From CAYRTD01 sp964426915 (lineage in GTDB: Bacteria; Bacteroidota; Bacteroidia; Bacteroidales; GCA-2748055): a DNA stretch of 10,928 bases. The stretch spans positions 1 to 10,928 of the forward strand of contig CAYRTD010000132.1 of the NCBI GenBank assembly GCA_964426915.1. Reading direction: 5' to 3'. Positions 1 through 8,800 of the stretch are shown in pieces. Numbering within the stretch: position 1 is the first letter of the stretch; every line of letters starts with the position of its first letter. Under the pieces are notes generated by a model, which saw nothing but the letters and a program-made list of their open reading frames with translations, was not told where the DNA came from and made no database searches. The translations under genes and the position numbers were made by a program.

Positions 1-651
1 AGTCCGGGACTCGATCCGGGTTCATTCCTGTATAAATGGTCAAAAACCTACAGGTCCGGATCTGCCTCCATGTTAACGAGGTATGCATTCACCGAATCAG
101 GTGCCTCAGCAGTGTTAAAACCTGCAAGCCCGATCATCCTCAATTCCGGGGCAGGAAAAACTGGCATGTGGATATGGGGAGAAATGAGTTACAATGATAT
201 TTTCCTGGGATTTGATAATGATATCCACGTGCTTCTCACCAATATTGACTTTGCAGGCTGGAAATACTGCACAGCTGAACTTCCGGATGATGCGGGTGAA
301 CTGAGCTTTATTAAAATTCAAAATACAGAACCAGGAAAAATGAATGGTGATCTGTATTTTGACGCTATAAGTCAGCCGGATAATACAGGTCTGACAGATT
401 TCACTTCCTCTGATCTGAAAGTATATCCAAATCCGGTAAGAGGTAGTGTGCTGACTATTGATGGATTAGAAAAAAGTGAAACCAGGTATTATATCTATGA
501 TCTGAAAGGAGTTTTAATTCAGGAGGGTACATTATTCCCAGGTGAAAAAACGATAAAGCTCAGAAATGAAGTATCAGCTCAAACGGGATTCATCCTTAAG
601 ATCAGACAGGAAAAAAACGATTTCAGTATTTTGATGAAAAATCTGGAATAA
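1..651 (+). CDS. C-terminal part of a T9SS-secreted protein with a carbohydrate-binding-like beta-sandwich (5' end outside window)
   Basis: The frame is open from base 1 without a stop, so the visible 216 residues are the tail of a longer protein; the ATG at 70 lies inside a continuing domain and is not the likely start. Visible residues 1 to about 130 form a beta-rich module ending in a GWK motif (residues 86-88), a following LPDD turn and a DLYFDAI strand. This pattern is common in jelly-roll carbohydrate-binding modules attached to secreted glycosidases. From about residue 138 there is a type A T9SS C-terminal sorting domain: it opens with VYPNP (141-145), continues with YYIYDLKG and ends in strands typical of the family. 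The product is therefore expected to cross the outer membrane and be anchored or released at the surface. The stop is 32 bases before susC, suggesting one transcript. The catalytic part is not visible. A phosphodiester glycosidase (NAGPA-type) is one possible upstream enzyme, but this is a guess. Confidence 0.85.
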   Translation, partial: SPGLDPGSFLYKWSKTYRSGSASMLTRYAFTESGASAVLKPASPIILNSGAGKTGMWIWGEMSYNDIFLGFDNDIHVLLTNIDFAGWKYCTAELPDDAGELSFIKIQNTEPGKMNGDLYFDAISQPDNTGLTDFTSSDLKVYPNPVRGSVLTIDGLEKSETRYYIYDLKGVLIQEGTLFPGEKTIKLRNEVSAQTGFILKIRQEKNDFSILMKNLE

Positions 652-683
652 TTGAAACTAAAAAACCATTTAAAAACTTATAA

Positions 684-3600
684 ATGAACAAGGTATTATT
701 ATTATTCGTCTTACTCTTCTCCAGTACCTTATTATATGGTCAGGAGAGAACGGTTACAGGTACAGTGACAGATGCTGACGGAGAACCCTTAATAGGAGCC
801 AGTATAGTGGCAATAACACCTCCGGATTTACGACCAATCGGGACAATTGCCGATATAAACGGAAAATTCACTATCTCCATTCCCGGATCTGTCACCCATC
901 TCAGGATTTCCTATGTTGGGTATGAAGAAAAAGAGATTGAAGTAAGTGGTAAAGACCAGGTTGAAGTGGTACTGGAACAATCGGCTACCGTACTTGAAGA
1001 TGTTGTGATCACTGCACTTGGTATCAAAAAGGAAAAGAAGGCTCTCGGGTATGCCTTTTCTGATGTGGAAGGGGAAGAATTAACCACAAACCGGGACGTA
1101 AACTTTATTAACTCCATCAGCAATAAGGTAGCCGGGGTAAATATTTCACAAACAGCGGGAGGAGCAGGTACCTCTTCAAGGATCATTATCAGAGGGATAA
1201 AATCTCTTTCCACGGAAAGTCAACCCCTGATTGTTATTGATGGTGTACCCCTCGATAATTCCGCAGACGGGGCTTCATGGCTTGGCGGACTGGATTATGG
1301 CAGCAGCCTCATGGGAATTTCACCCGATGATATTGAAACCATGTCGGTTCTCAAGGGACCCAATGCTGCGGCTCTTTACGGCTCACGGGCATCAGCCGGA
1401 GTCATTCTGATAACCACCAAAAGAGGCTCAGAAAGGGATCAGTTGAAAGTTACTGTAAATTCAAATTTTATGCTTGAAAGGGCATATATAGTGGCTAAAT
1501 ATCAAAATGAATACGGAGCCGGATTTGGTGGTACAATCCAGAAACAGCCGCTTACAGACGATCAGCAGGAGCGGCACGGTCGCGACTCTGCCTATTACTA
1601 TCATTCCACTGGAAGCTGGGGACCCAAAATGGACGGCACAACAGAAATACTCAACTGGAATGATGAGTTTACCTTTCTTACTCCTCAGCCCGATAATGTT
1701 AAAAAATATTTCCAGAAAGGTTATACCCTTACCAATACCATAGCAATTGAAGATGGAAATGAAAAAACCAACTGGAGGTTTTCTACCTCTACAATTAATA
1801 ATAAAGGTTTAAAACCTAATAGTAATTATGACAGGAAAACAGTGAATTTTAATATTAACACCCACCTGAATAAATTTGCAACTTTCAGCTTCAAAGGAAA
1901 TTATATCCGGGAAGATGCATTTAACCGGGTGGGGCAGGGTGATTCCAGAACCGGAGCAAGAACCTTTATCTGGATGCCAAGGAGTATCGACACGGAAACG
2001 CTAAGAGAAGATTATAAAAATGAAAATGGTTTTGAGCAGAACTGGTACTATGCCAGCGACTGGCATACGAACCCTTTTTGGGAAGCCTTTGAGAATTATA
2101 ACAATGACAATAAAGACCAGTTCATAGGCTTTGCCAAAATGGACTTTAAATTTACACCGTGGCTTTCAGGATATCTAAGGAGTAGTATGGACACCTACGG
2201 ATCAAAGCGTTATCTCAGAATATCGAACAACGCTTTGCGGGCCAATGGAGAAGGTTCATTTACAGAACGATGGGTTAATTACCGTTCACTCAACCATGAT
2301 TTTCTTCTCACTGCTGAAAAATCCCTTAGTTCCGATATAGATGTCAATGTAAACCTGGGAGGTAACTATTACGATTATTTCGTGGATTATCAGTCATCTA
2401 CCATCAATGGACTGGCAGTTCCCGATTTCTTCTCCCTTAACAATGCCAAATATCCTGCGGAAACAAATGTCGGGTCTACCAAACGGGAAAAACGGATCCA
2501 TTCCCTCTACGGGTCAGCCCAATTCAATTATAAAACCTGGTATTATCTGGAATTGACAGCAAGAAATGACTGGTCCTCTACCCTTCCGCTGAATAATAAC
2601 TCGTATTTCTACCCTTCACTAAACACAAGTTTTGTTTTCAGTGATGCTTTCAACATGGATACCAAGGTTTTATCATTTGGAAAATTGAGATTTTCCTATG
2701 CCTTCGTAGGTAATGACACTCAGCCCTATCAGCTTTACAATGAATTTATTAATCAGCAATATGGAGAAGTTCCTGCCATATACCTTGATAATGATGGCAA
2801 AAACCCGAATCTTAAACCGGAAAGTACAGGTTCCTGGGAAATAGGAACAGATTTGAGGTTTTTCCAGAACCGGCTGGGCATTGATGTGACATATTACGAT
2901 GAAGTAAACTACGATCAGATCGTTACTGCTGAAATATCCAAATCCTCCGGATTCAGAAATATAATTACCAATGGCGGGAAAATATCCAATAAAGGTATTG
3001 AAATACAAATGAACCTGAGTCCTGTGAGAACAAACAATGTTAACTGGGATATAAACCTGAACTATGCGAAAAACAGAAATACGGTAATTTCTCTTGCTCA
3101 GGGACTTTCTCAGCTAACCATCACAAATGAAAGTCAGATCGATATTGTGGCTATTCCGGGAAGACCTTTCGGGGAAATTGTAGGAACAGGGATTCAAAGG
3201 TATTATAAAACTGATGGAGAAGGCAATATAATTGACGATCCGAATAATGGCAAACCACTCGTTGATGATAATGGGTTGCTGGTAATGAAAGAACGGGGAG
3301 TGATTGGAAATATAACACCAGACTGGACAGGAGGTATAACAAATAGTCTGAGGTATAAAAATATCAGTTTATCCTTCTCAGTTGGCATTAAAATGGGCGG
3401 TGATATATTTTCCAAAACCAATAAATACGGTCTGGATAACGGGCAATTTGAAGAGACACTGGAAGGTCGTGATTCCTGGTATGCCGCAACTAATGATGAA
3501 CGGCTCAAAGGACGGGAAGGTCTGTATAATGATGATGGTACTCCTATGCTGGATGAAAATGAAAAGCAGATGTTTGATCCGGAAGGATCGGATCACGTTG

Positions 3601-3962
3601 GATATTTAGTTGAAGGCGTAAATGCAGACGGCACCGAGAATCGTAGAGGTGTCGACCCACAGGTATTTTTTCACCAAAGAAAATGGGGCGGAATAGCTGA
3701 ACTGGATGTTTATGACGGATCTTACGTTAAACTCAGGGATGCTACCTTGAACTATAAACTTCCACAAAGATGGTTTGAAAATAATTTTATCAGCCAGGCA
3801 TCAGTGGCGCTTATCGGAAAAAACCTGTGGCTGATCTATAGTGGAGTTCCGAATATAGATCCTGAGTCCTCGTTTACTTCCAATAACAATGGTCTTGGAC
3901 AGGAATACGCAGCAATGCCAACTACCAGATCTATAGGTTTTAATGTCAGAATAGTCTTTTAA
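684..3962 (+). CDS. SusC/RagA-family TonB-linked outer-membrane transporter
   Basis: This 1092-residue protein has the usual length and order of a SusC-type transporter. A signal peptide (residues 1-19, cut before Gln20) is followed by a carboxypeptidase-regulatory-like domain (about 23-100, with GTVTDADGEPLIGAS). Then come a TonB-box-like segment DVVITALG (106-113), a plug domain (about 125-235, with VAGVNISQ from 149 and VIDGVPL), a 22-strand-type barrel and a C-terminal strand ending in VRIVF. There is no N-terminal STN domain, so direct signalling to an anti-sigma factor is not indicated. Family knowledge: SusC forms the barrel under a SusD lid and imports oligomers into the periplasm with TonB energy. 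The start is the only sensible one, since the signal peptide begins there; the leader is A-rich without a Shine-Dalgarno motif, as is normal in this phylum. susD follows after 17 bases. The substrate cannot be read from the sequence; MurQ and the kinase downstream suggest peptidoglycan-derived glycans. Confidence 0.95.
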   Translation: MNKVLLLFVLLFSSTLLYGQERTVTGTVTDADGEPLIGASIVAITPPDLRPIGTIADINGKFTISIPGSVTHLRISYVGYEEKEIEVSGKDQVEVVLEQSATVLEDVVITALGIKKEKKALGYAFSDVEGEELTTNRDVNFINSISNKVAGVNISQTAGGAGTSSRIIIRGIKSLSTESQPLIVIDGVPLDNSADGASWLGGLDYGSSLMGISPDDIETMSVLKGPNAAALYGSRASAGVILITTKRGSERDQLKVTVNSNFMLERAYIVAKYQNEYGAGFGGTIQKQPLTDDQQERHGRDSAYYYHSTGSWGPKMDGTTEILNWNDEFTFLTPQPDNVKKYFQKGYTLTNTIAIEDGNEKTNWRFSTSTINNKGLKPNSNYDRKTVNFNINTHLNKFATFSFKGNYIREDAFNRVGQGDSRTGARTFIWMPRSIDTETLREDYKNENGFEQNWYYASDWHTNPFWEAFENYNNDNKDQFIGFAKMDFKFTPWLSGYLRSSMDTYGSKRYLRISNNALRANGEGSFTERWVNYRSLNHDFLLTAEKSLSSDIDVNVNLGGNYYDYFVDYQSSTINGLAVPDFFSLNNAKYPAETNVGSTKREKRIHSLYGSAQFNYKTWYYLELTARNDWSSTLPLNNNSYFYPSLNTSFVFSDAFNMDTKVLSFGKLRFSYAFVGNDTQPYQLYNEFINQQYGEVPAIYLDNDGKNPNLKPESTGSWEIGTDLRFFQNRLGIDVTYYDEVNYDQIVTAEISKSSGFRNIITNGGKISNKGIEIQMNLSPVRTNNVNWDINLNYAKNRNTVISLAQGLSQLTITNESQIDIVAIPGRPFGEIVGTGIQRYYKTDGEGNIIDDPNNGKPLVDDNGLLVMKERGVIGNITPDWTGGITNSLRYKNISLSFSVGIKMGGDIFSKTNKYGLDNGQFEETLEGRDSWYAATNDERLKGREGLYNDDGTPMLDENEKQMFDPEGSDHVGYLVEGVNADGTENRRGVDPQVFFHQRKWGGIAELDVYDGSYVKLRDATLNYKLPQRWFENNFISQASVALIGKNLWLIYSGVPNIDPESSFTSNNNGLGQEYAAMPTTRSIGFNVRIVF

Positions 3963-3979
3963 ACTGAAAAAACAGAGGA

Positions 3980-5512
3980 ATGAATATCAAAAAAATAATA
4001 TTAATAAGCTTAACAGGATTCATCCTGAGTTCCTGCACTGAAGAATTCGAGGAAATTAATACCAATCCAAATAATCCTGTAACCACAGATATTAATTATA
4101 TCTTTAATTATGTGGTTAAAGAAGGAGCAGGTGAATACGGTATTGTTACTAACTATAATTATACTTATGTTCAGCGCTGGATAATGCAAACCGCAGCAGT
4201 ATGGGGCAATTCCACCATGCCTCCATATACATTATTCGATCAGTACCGCATCCAGAACCTTTGGGAATACTATTATTCTAATCTATTAATGAATAATGAG
4301 GTGCTTATCAGAATGACAGATAATGTCCAGGATGTTAACAGACACCAGGTTGCCAGAATATGGAAGATATTTAATTTTCACAGGGTCACCGATCTATGGG
4401 GAGATGTACCCTACTCGGAAGCCTGGAAGTTACTTGAGGAGTATACAGAAGAAAACATCAAGCCTTCATACGATACTCAGGAAAGTATTTATGAAGATAT
4501 ACTGAATGTTCTTGGAGATGCTGCTTCCGGAATTGATAAAACCCGGGGATTTTACACCAACGACATGATCTATGACGGAGATCTGGATCTCTGGATAAAA
4601 TTCGCCAATTCCCTCAGGCTCAGACTCGCGGTAAGAAGCGGAAACCAGCAGGTGATAAGCGAGATTATAACTGAAGACAATCTCATTTCTTCCAACGATG
4701 AGGCTGCAACTTTTAGATATATTGAATCGCAGGATTGGTGGAATCCATATTACGAAGTAAACATCGATTCCAAGAATCCCACTAACCCTGAACTTACGGG
4801 TACAACAACCCCAAAGATCAGTGAACTTATGATGCGTCAACTGAAAGAAACTGAGGATCCAAGATTAACGGTATACGCTCAGACGGTGGAAACGGATAAC
4901 ACCACGTACAGAGGTGTTCCCAATCTGATGAATGCTAATAGAAAAGAAAATCAGGCTATGGGAATGGGAGTAGCAAGCACTTCATATATAGGAAAATATT
5001 TCGTGTCCGATCCCGCTTTAACCAAACAACTTCTGAGTTATGCAGAAGTGTGTTTTCTAAGGGCTGAAGCAGCTTTTAGAGGATGGACCAGTGAGGACGC
5101 ACAGCTCTGGTATGAAGAAGGACTAAGAAGTTCCCTGGAATATTATTCCGTTGAGGAGAGTGAAATAACTGACTTCATTGAAAATAAAGCCGCATTTGAC
5201 AATAGCCTGGAACAGATAATTGTTCAAAAATGGGTGTCGCTGTATCTTAATGGCTGGGAAGCATTTGCAGAGTATAGAAGAACCGGTTACCCGCAATTAA
5301 AAAAATATGATCTGGAACTTGATGGTATCAAAATAATTAATTTCGACTGGGTAGATGTACCCAGAAGCTATGTGCCCGGAAGACTCCCCTATCCTGATGA
5401 TGAAAACGATCTGAATCACAAGAATTTTCAGGAAGCAGTCGACAGAATGGGTGGCGATTCTTATTATCAACAGGTGTGGTGGGCGAAGAAGTTTGGAGAT
5501 GTTGCGTATTAG
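3980..5512 (+). CDS. SusD-like surface lipoprotein (SusD/RagB superfamily, SusD-like_2 type)
   Basis: This 510-residue lipoprotein is the partner of the preceding SusC. Its N-terminus is a lipoprotein signal peptide with lipobox LSSC (lipidated Cys19). The acidic residues that follow (TEEFEE) resemble the export signal that sends Bacteroidota lipoproteins to the outer surface. The segment EINTNPNNP just after it is typical of the SusD-like_2 branch. The rest is helix-rich, with TPR-like segments such as LSYAEVCFLRAEAAFRGW and the C-terminal part QQVWWAKKFGDVAY, matching the usual size of the family. Known role: SusD caps the SusC barrel and captures ligand at the cell surface. The gene starts 17 bases after susC and must be co-transcribed with it. 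No terminator with a U-tract is evident after the stop, but the next gene is 349 bases away. The ligand is unknown. Confidence 0.94.
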   Translation: MNIKKIILISLTGFILSSCTEEFEEINTNPNNPVTTDINYIFNYVVKEGAGEYGIVTNYNYTYVQRWIMQTAAVWGNSTMPPYTLFDQYRIQNLWEYYYSNLLMNNEVLIRMTDNVQDVNRHQVARIWKIFNFHRVTDLWGDVPYSEAWKLLEEYTEENIKPSYDTQESIYEDILNVLGDAASGIDKTRGFYTNDMIYDGDLDLWIKFANSLRLRLAVRSGNQQVISEIITEDNLISSNDEAATFRYIESQDWWNPYYEVNIDSKNPTNPELTGTTTPKISELMMRQLKETEDPRLTVYAQTVETDNTTYRGVPNLMNANRKENQAMGMGVASTSYIGKYFVSDPALTKQLLSYAEVCFLRAEAAFRGWTSEDAQLWYEEGLRSSLEYYSVEESEITDFIENKAAFDNSLEQIIVQKWVSLYLNGWEAFAEYRRTGYPQLKKYDLELDGIKIINFDWVDVPRSYVPGRLPYPDDENDLNHKNFQEAVDRMGGDSYYQQVWWAKKFGDVAY

Positions 5513-5595
5513 GAGGCAAGAGGCTACACCAGCTTTCGCTGAAACTTAACTGATGAAAGATGAGAAGAATCCAAAAATTTTCACACATGAAGAAA

Positions 5596-5633
5596 CACAA
5601 ATAATCATAAATAATGATTTGATAATATTTGTG
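5596..5633. repeat. nested AT-rich inverted repeat
   Basis: CACAAATA (5596-5603) is the exact reverse complement of TATTTGTG (5626-5633). Between them AATCAT (5603-5608) and ATGATT (5614-5619) form an inner 6-bp inverted repeat with a 5-base loop. The outer and inner arms share base 5603, so both cannot be fully paired at once. It lacks a GC-rich stem and a T-tract and so is not a convincing terminator. It shares the ATTTGTG word with the repeat cluster 120 bases downstream, here in both orientations. Confidence 0.5.
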
Positions 5634-5663
5634 AATACTAAAAGTGTCTGGATCATAACCGAA

Positions 5664-5677
5664 CCGCCAATTGGTGG
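5664..5677. repeat. GC-rich dyad CCGCCAATTGGTGG
   Basis: A near-perfect palindrome centred between 5670 and 5671; one G-T pair breaks perfection. As RNA it gives a 5-bp stem with an AATT loop, extended by one A-U pair. No U-tract follows, so it is probably not an intrinsic terminator. It could be a repeat relic or a binding site; nothing in the sequence decides. Confidence 0.4.
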
Positions 5678-5751
5678 TGAGTTCAGCGAAGCTAATGTTC
5701 GAGATTAAGGCCTGCTGCGTTCTTTAACAGGGCAGAATAGGGTTTGTAATT

Positions 5752-5815
5752 GTCATTTGTGTTCATTCGGCGTGAAATTTGTGTGAATTTGTGAAAACCA
5801 TTGGCGCGAATTTGG
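5752..5815. repeat. cluster of degenerate ATTTGTG / AATTTGTG / CGAATTTG words
   Basis: Within about 65 bases the words CATTTGTG, AAATTTGTGTG, AATTTGTG and GCGAATTTGG recur at irregular 10-30 base spacing, separated by ATTCGGCG and CCATTGG. Similar ATTTGTGT/ATTCGTG strings are familiar as interspersed intergenic repeats in Bacteroidota genomes. Here they are degenerate and non-coding. TTTG is also the core of Bacteroidota promoter elements, so a promoter role cannot be excluded. Confidence 0.45.
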
Positions 5816-5825
5816 GGATCAAAAA

Positions 5826-5838
5826 AGTACATAGTACT
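5826..5838. promoter_or_regulatory. small perfect dyad AGTACATAGTACT before the hydrolase gene
   Basis: AGTAC and GTACT flank an ATA spacer, 23 bases before the start codon at 5862, inside an A-rich leader. It could be an operator half-site pair or a small hairpin in the 5' leader. TTTG at 5811-5814 lies 17 bases before TAGTACTA, a poor match to the -7 consensus. The functional assignment is speculative. Confidence 0.25.
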
Positions 5839-5861
5839 AAAAAAAACTTGTTTAAGAATTA

Positions 5862-8800
5862 ATGAAAAACTTACTATACATTTTACTCAGCCTTTGCTTT
5901 CTTTCAATGAAGCTTGATGCACAGGTCGAGCCCAAACGGGAAATGCGGGCCACCTGGGTAGCTTCAGTGGCAAATATTGACTGGCCGAAATACACTCACA
6001 GAGGCAAACCGGAAGAACAAAAAGCGGAACTGATCAGGATGCTCGATCTTTATCAGACCATCCATCTGAATGCTATCTTTCTGCAGGTCCGTCCGGAATG
6101 TGATGCACTTTATAATTCCAGTTATGAACCCTGGTCCCGCTACCTCAGCTGGGCACAGGGAACAGATCCGGGATATGACCCGCTTGCCTTTGCAATAGAA
6201 GAAGCACATAATAGAGGAATAGAAGTGCATGCATGGGTGAATCCCTACCGAATAAATGCTTCCACAGCAGATGGAGGTGATTATTATGCTCCGGGGCATG
6301 TTTATCTCGAACATCCCGAATGGGCACTGGAATACCCCGATGGAAAGAAAATTCTGAATCCGGGAATTCCTGAAGTAATGTCTTATATCGGTCAAATTAC
6401 GGAAGACATAAGCTCCAACTATAATGTAGATGGAATCCATTTTGATGATTATTTCTATTCTTATGGCGGAACCGATCCTTCACTCGATGCTGAAGAATAC
6501 GAAATGTATGGCGGAGGACTGAGCCTGGGCGACTGGAGAAGACAAAATATCAACCGGATGATTGATACGGTTTATTCGGTTATTCAAAAAGTAAATCCCA
6601 ATATCCGCTTTGGTGTTAGTCCTTTCGGGATTTACAGGAATGGCGTACCCCAGGGAATCTCAGGACTAGATGCTTACAGTACCATTTACTGTGACCCTAT
6701 AGCCTGGCTTGAAGCCGGCAATGTTGATTACCTTACTCCCCAGCAATACTGGCCAACGGGAGGAAGTCAGGATTTTGAAACACTCACGGAATGGTGGTCA
6801 GATGAATGCTTTCAAAGGGGCAGGCATCACTATCCCGGACAGGGAACCTATAGGCTCTCCGACAAACCGGATGAAAAGAAAGCTTTACAAATAGATGAAG
6901 ACCTCCATGAACTAAAGCATTACTTTGATATGCCATCCTCTAAGAAGAGTGCATCAGACAATCTGTCCAAACTGGAACAGGAATTATTAAAATCAACATC
7001 TGATCCGGTGGCCGACTGGACATTGAGTCAGATTGGTCTTCAGATCGACATTATTCGTTCTAACAGGGACCAAAACTCTCTGGGTAGCGTATTCTTCAGC
7101 GCTAAGGATTTTGACAGGGTCATCGGTCTGGCAGATTATGTTTCGCAGAATAAATATACACATCCTGCACTGATACCTGAAATGACCTGGAAACCGGGTA
7201 GTGTTCCCGGATCTCCCCAGAATTTAAGATCAGTGGAAATTGAAAATGAATATTATATTAGCTGGGATTTCCCGGCAGGACAAAATGACCGTTTTGCCAT
7301 ATATACCACAACAAAAATCACTGATCCCGGTCAAATCATCCACGACCCGGTTAACCTGAAAGAGATTACCTTCCAGAACTATTTTCCTCTTAAGGATCTG
7401 GATTTCTCGAATGGGTCAAACATTGTTGTAACTGCAATTACTCCTACAGGAAAAGAAAGTGCTCCCTCTTCCCTGTTTGAACTGGATATTGAATTTCCAC
7501 TCATTGAAGAATTATTACCCATTTACGGAGACACAGTCTCAATAAGAGATCTGCTTTCCTGGCGATCCGACACCTCCGGAGCAGTGTTTAATGTTCATGT
7601 TTCAGGGAACAGCCTTTTCAGCAATCTCGTCTATGACTCCCCCTGGATAGCTGATAGCCAGGTAAACATAGAAAACCTTTCCCTGGAAGGAGAAACCGGA
7701 TATTTCTGGAGAGTGAAAGCTAGAACCGATATTGAAGGGCCCTATTCAGAGACGATGAAAATTATTACCGGATTTCCGCAAAAACCCATATTGAACTCAC
7801 CGGAAAACCTTGCGCAAAATATATCCACCCAACCCACTGTTAAATGGTCTGCATCGTCTGTGACCGATTCTGTAAAAGTGATGATATCACAATCGGCTTC
7901 TTTCGACCCGATACTTTTTGAAGAAATGCTTCCTGCCGGGCCAGGCCAAGGCAAACTTTCCACCGAACTGGATAAGGATACATGGTATTATTTAAAAATC
8001 ATGGGAGTTAATGAATACGGATACAGCAATTTTACCGATTTCAGAACCTTCCGGACAACCCTGGGGGAAATTCCGGATGTGAGGGCTATTGAGCCGGAAG
8101 ACGGAGCAACTGCGGCCTCCGATGATTATTTCAGATGGGAAACCCTGGCAACAACCGGTAACATAAGCTATATACTGGAAGTAGCCTTGGACCGGGAATT
8201 TAACAGTATAATGTCGGCCAGCGGATGGATAACAGATGAAGAGATCCGTATAGACAGGATGAACCTTGAAGGTGACCGCAGCTATTTCTGGAGAGTAAAG
8301 GCAAAAAGCGAATTCGGAGAAAGTGAATATACCAATACCCTAATGTTCTATGCCGGTTATCCTGCCCGCCCCCGAATTACTTCGCCTGCCCAGCTATCTG
8401 AAAATAATGATGTAAGAGCGGTAATCGAATGGACAGCAGACAATATCACGGATTCGGTCCTTGTCGAATTCTCCCGTTCATCGGAGTTCGAAACCCTGGA
8501 GTATTCCGAAAAATTTACTGTATCCGCAAGCCCGGCTCAAATCAATCATTCATTACAGGAATTTACCTGGTATTTTGCTCGCATTCGTGCGGAAAATGAA
8601 TACGGATACAGCATCTATAGTGCGAATAAATACTTCCAAACCGGAGAGAGCAATACCATAACAGAAGTTGAGGATAAACTCATAGATGCAACTCTTTATC
8701 CTAATCCATTTAAGGAAGGAGACCTTATACTGAAGTTCAGAAATCATAAACCCCTTATTCTCTATATTGACATTTTCGACCTTACGGGCAGGGAAATTGG

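Larger units (their letters stand above)
5513..5861. other. 349-base non-coding stretch with degenerate repeats, separating susCD from the hydrolase gene
   Basis: No credible gene is present: open frames are very short and overlap no recognisable protein. The stretch holds an AT-rich nested inverted repeat (5596-5633), a GC-rich dyad (5664-5677), a cluster of degenerate ATTTGTG/AATTTGTG words (about 5752-5815) and a small dyad just before the next gene (5826-5838). An AGGAGG follows the susD stop directly but has no start codon at a useful distance. No clear match to the Bacteroidota promoter pattern (TTTG near -33, TAnnTTTG near -7) was found; TAGGGTTTG at about 5738-5746 is one base off in spacing. 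The downstream gene may still have its own promoter here. The mixture looks like the remains of interspersed intergenic repeats. Confidence 0.7.

Noticed and set aside
70..651. ATG at 70 as the start of a complete small gene
   Set aside because: The frame is open back to base 1 and the upstream residues read as part of the same beta-rich domain; no signal peptide follows the ATG although the C-terminus needs one for T9SS export.
911..1213. Antisense open frames within susC, susD and the hydrolase as genes
   Set aside because: They lie fully inside strongly supported genes, show no recognisable motifs and have composition expected of shadow frames.
5512..5560. AGGAGG right after the susD stop as a ribosome binding site for a small gene
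   Set aside because: The nearest ATG is over 30 bases away and opens a frame of only about 14 codons; Bacteroidota also rarely rely on such sites.
5862..5921. Hydrolase as a lipoprotein with lipidated Cys12
   Set aside because: The residue before the cysteine is Leu (LSLC), which breaks the lipobox rule. The cysteine also lies within the hydrophobic core, with a better signal peptidase I site after Ala20, and the T9SS domain already explains surface location.
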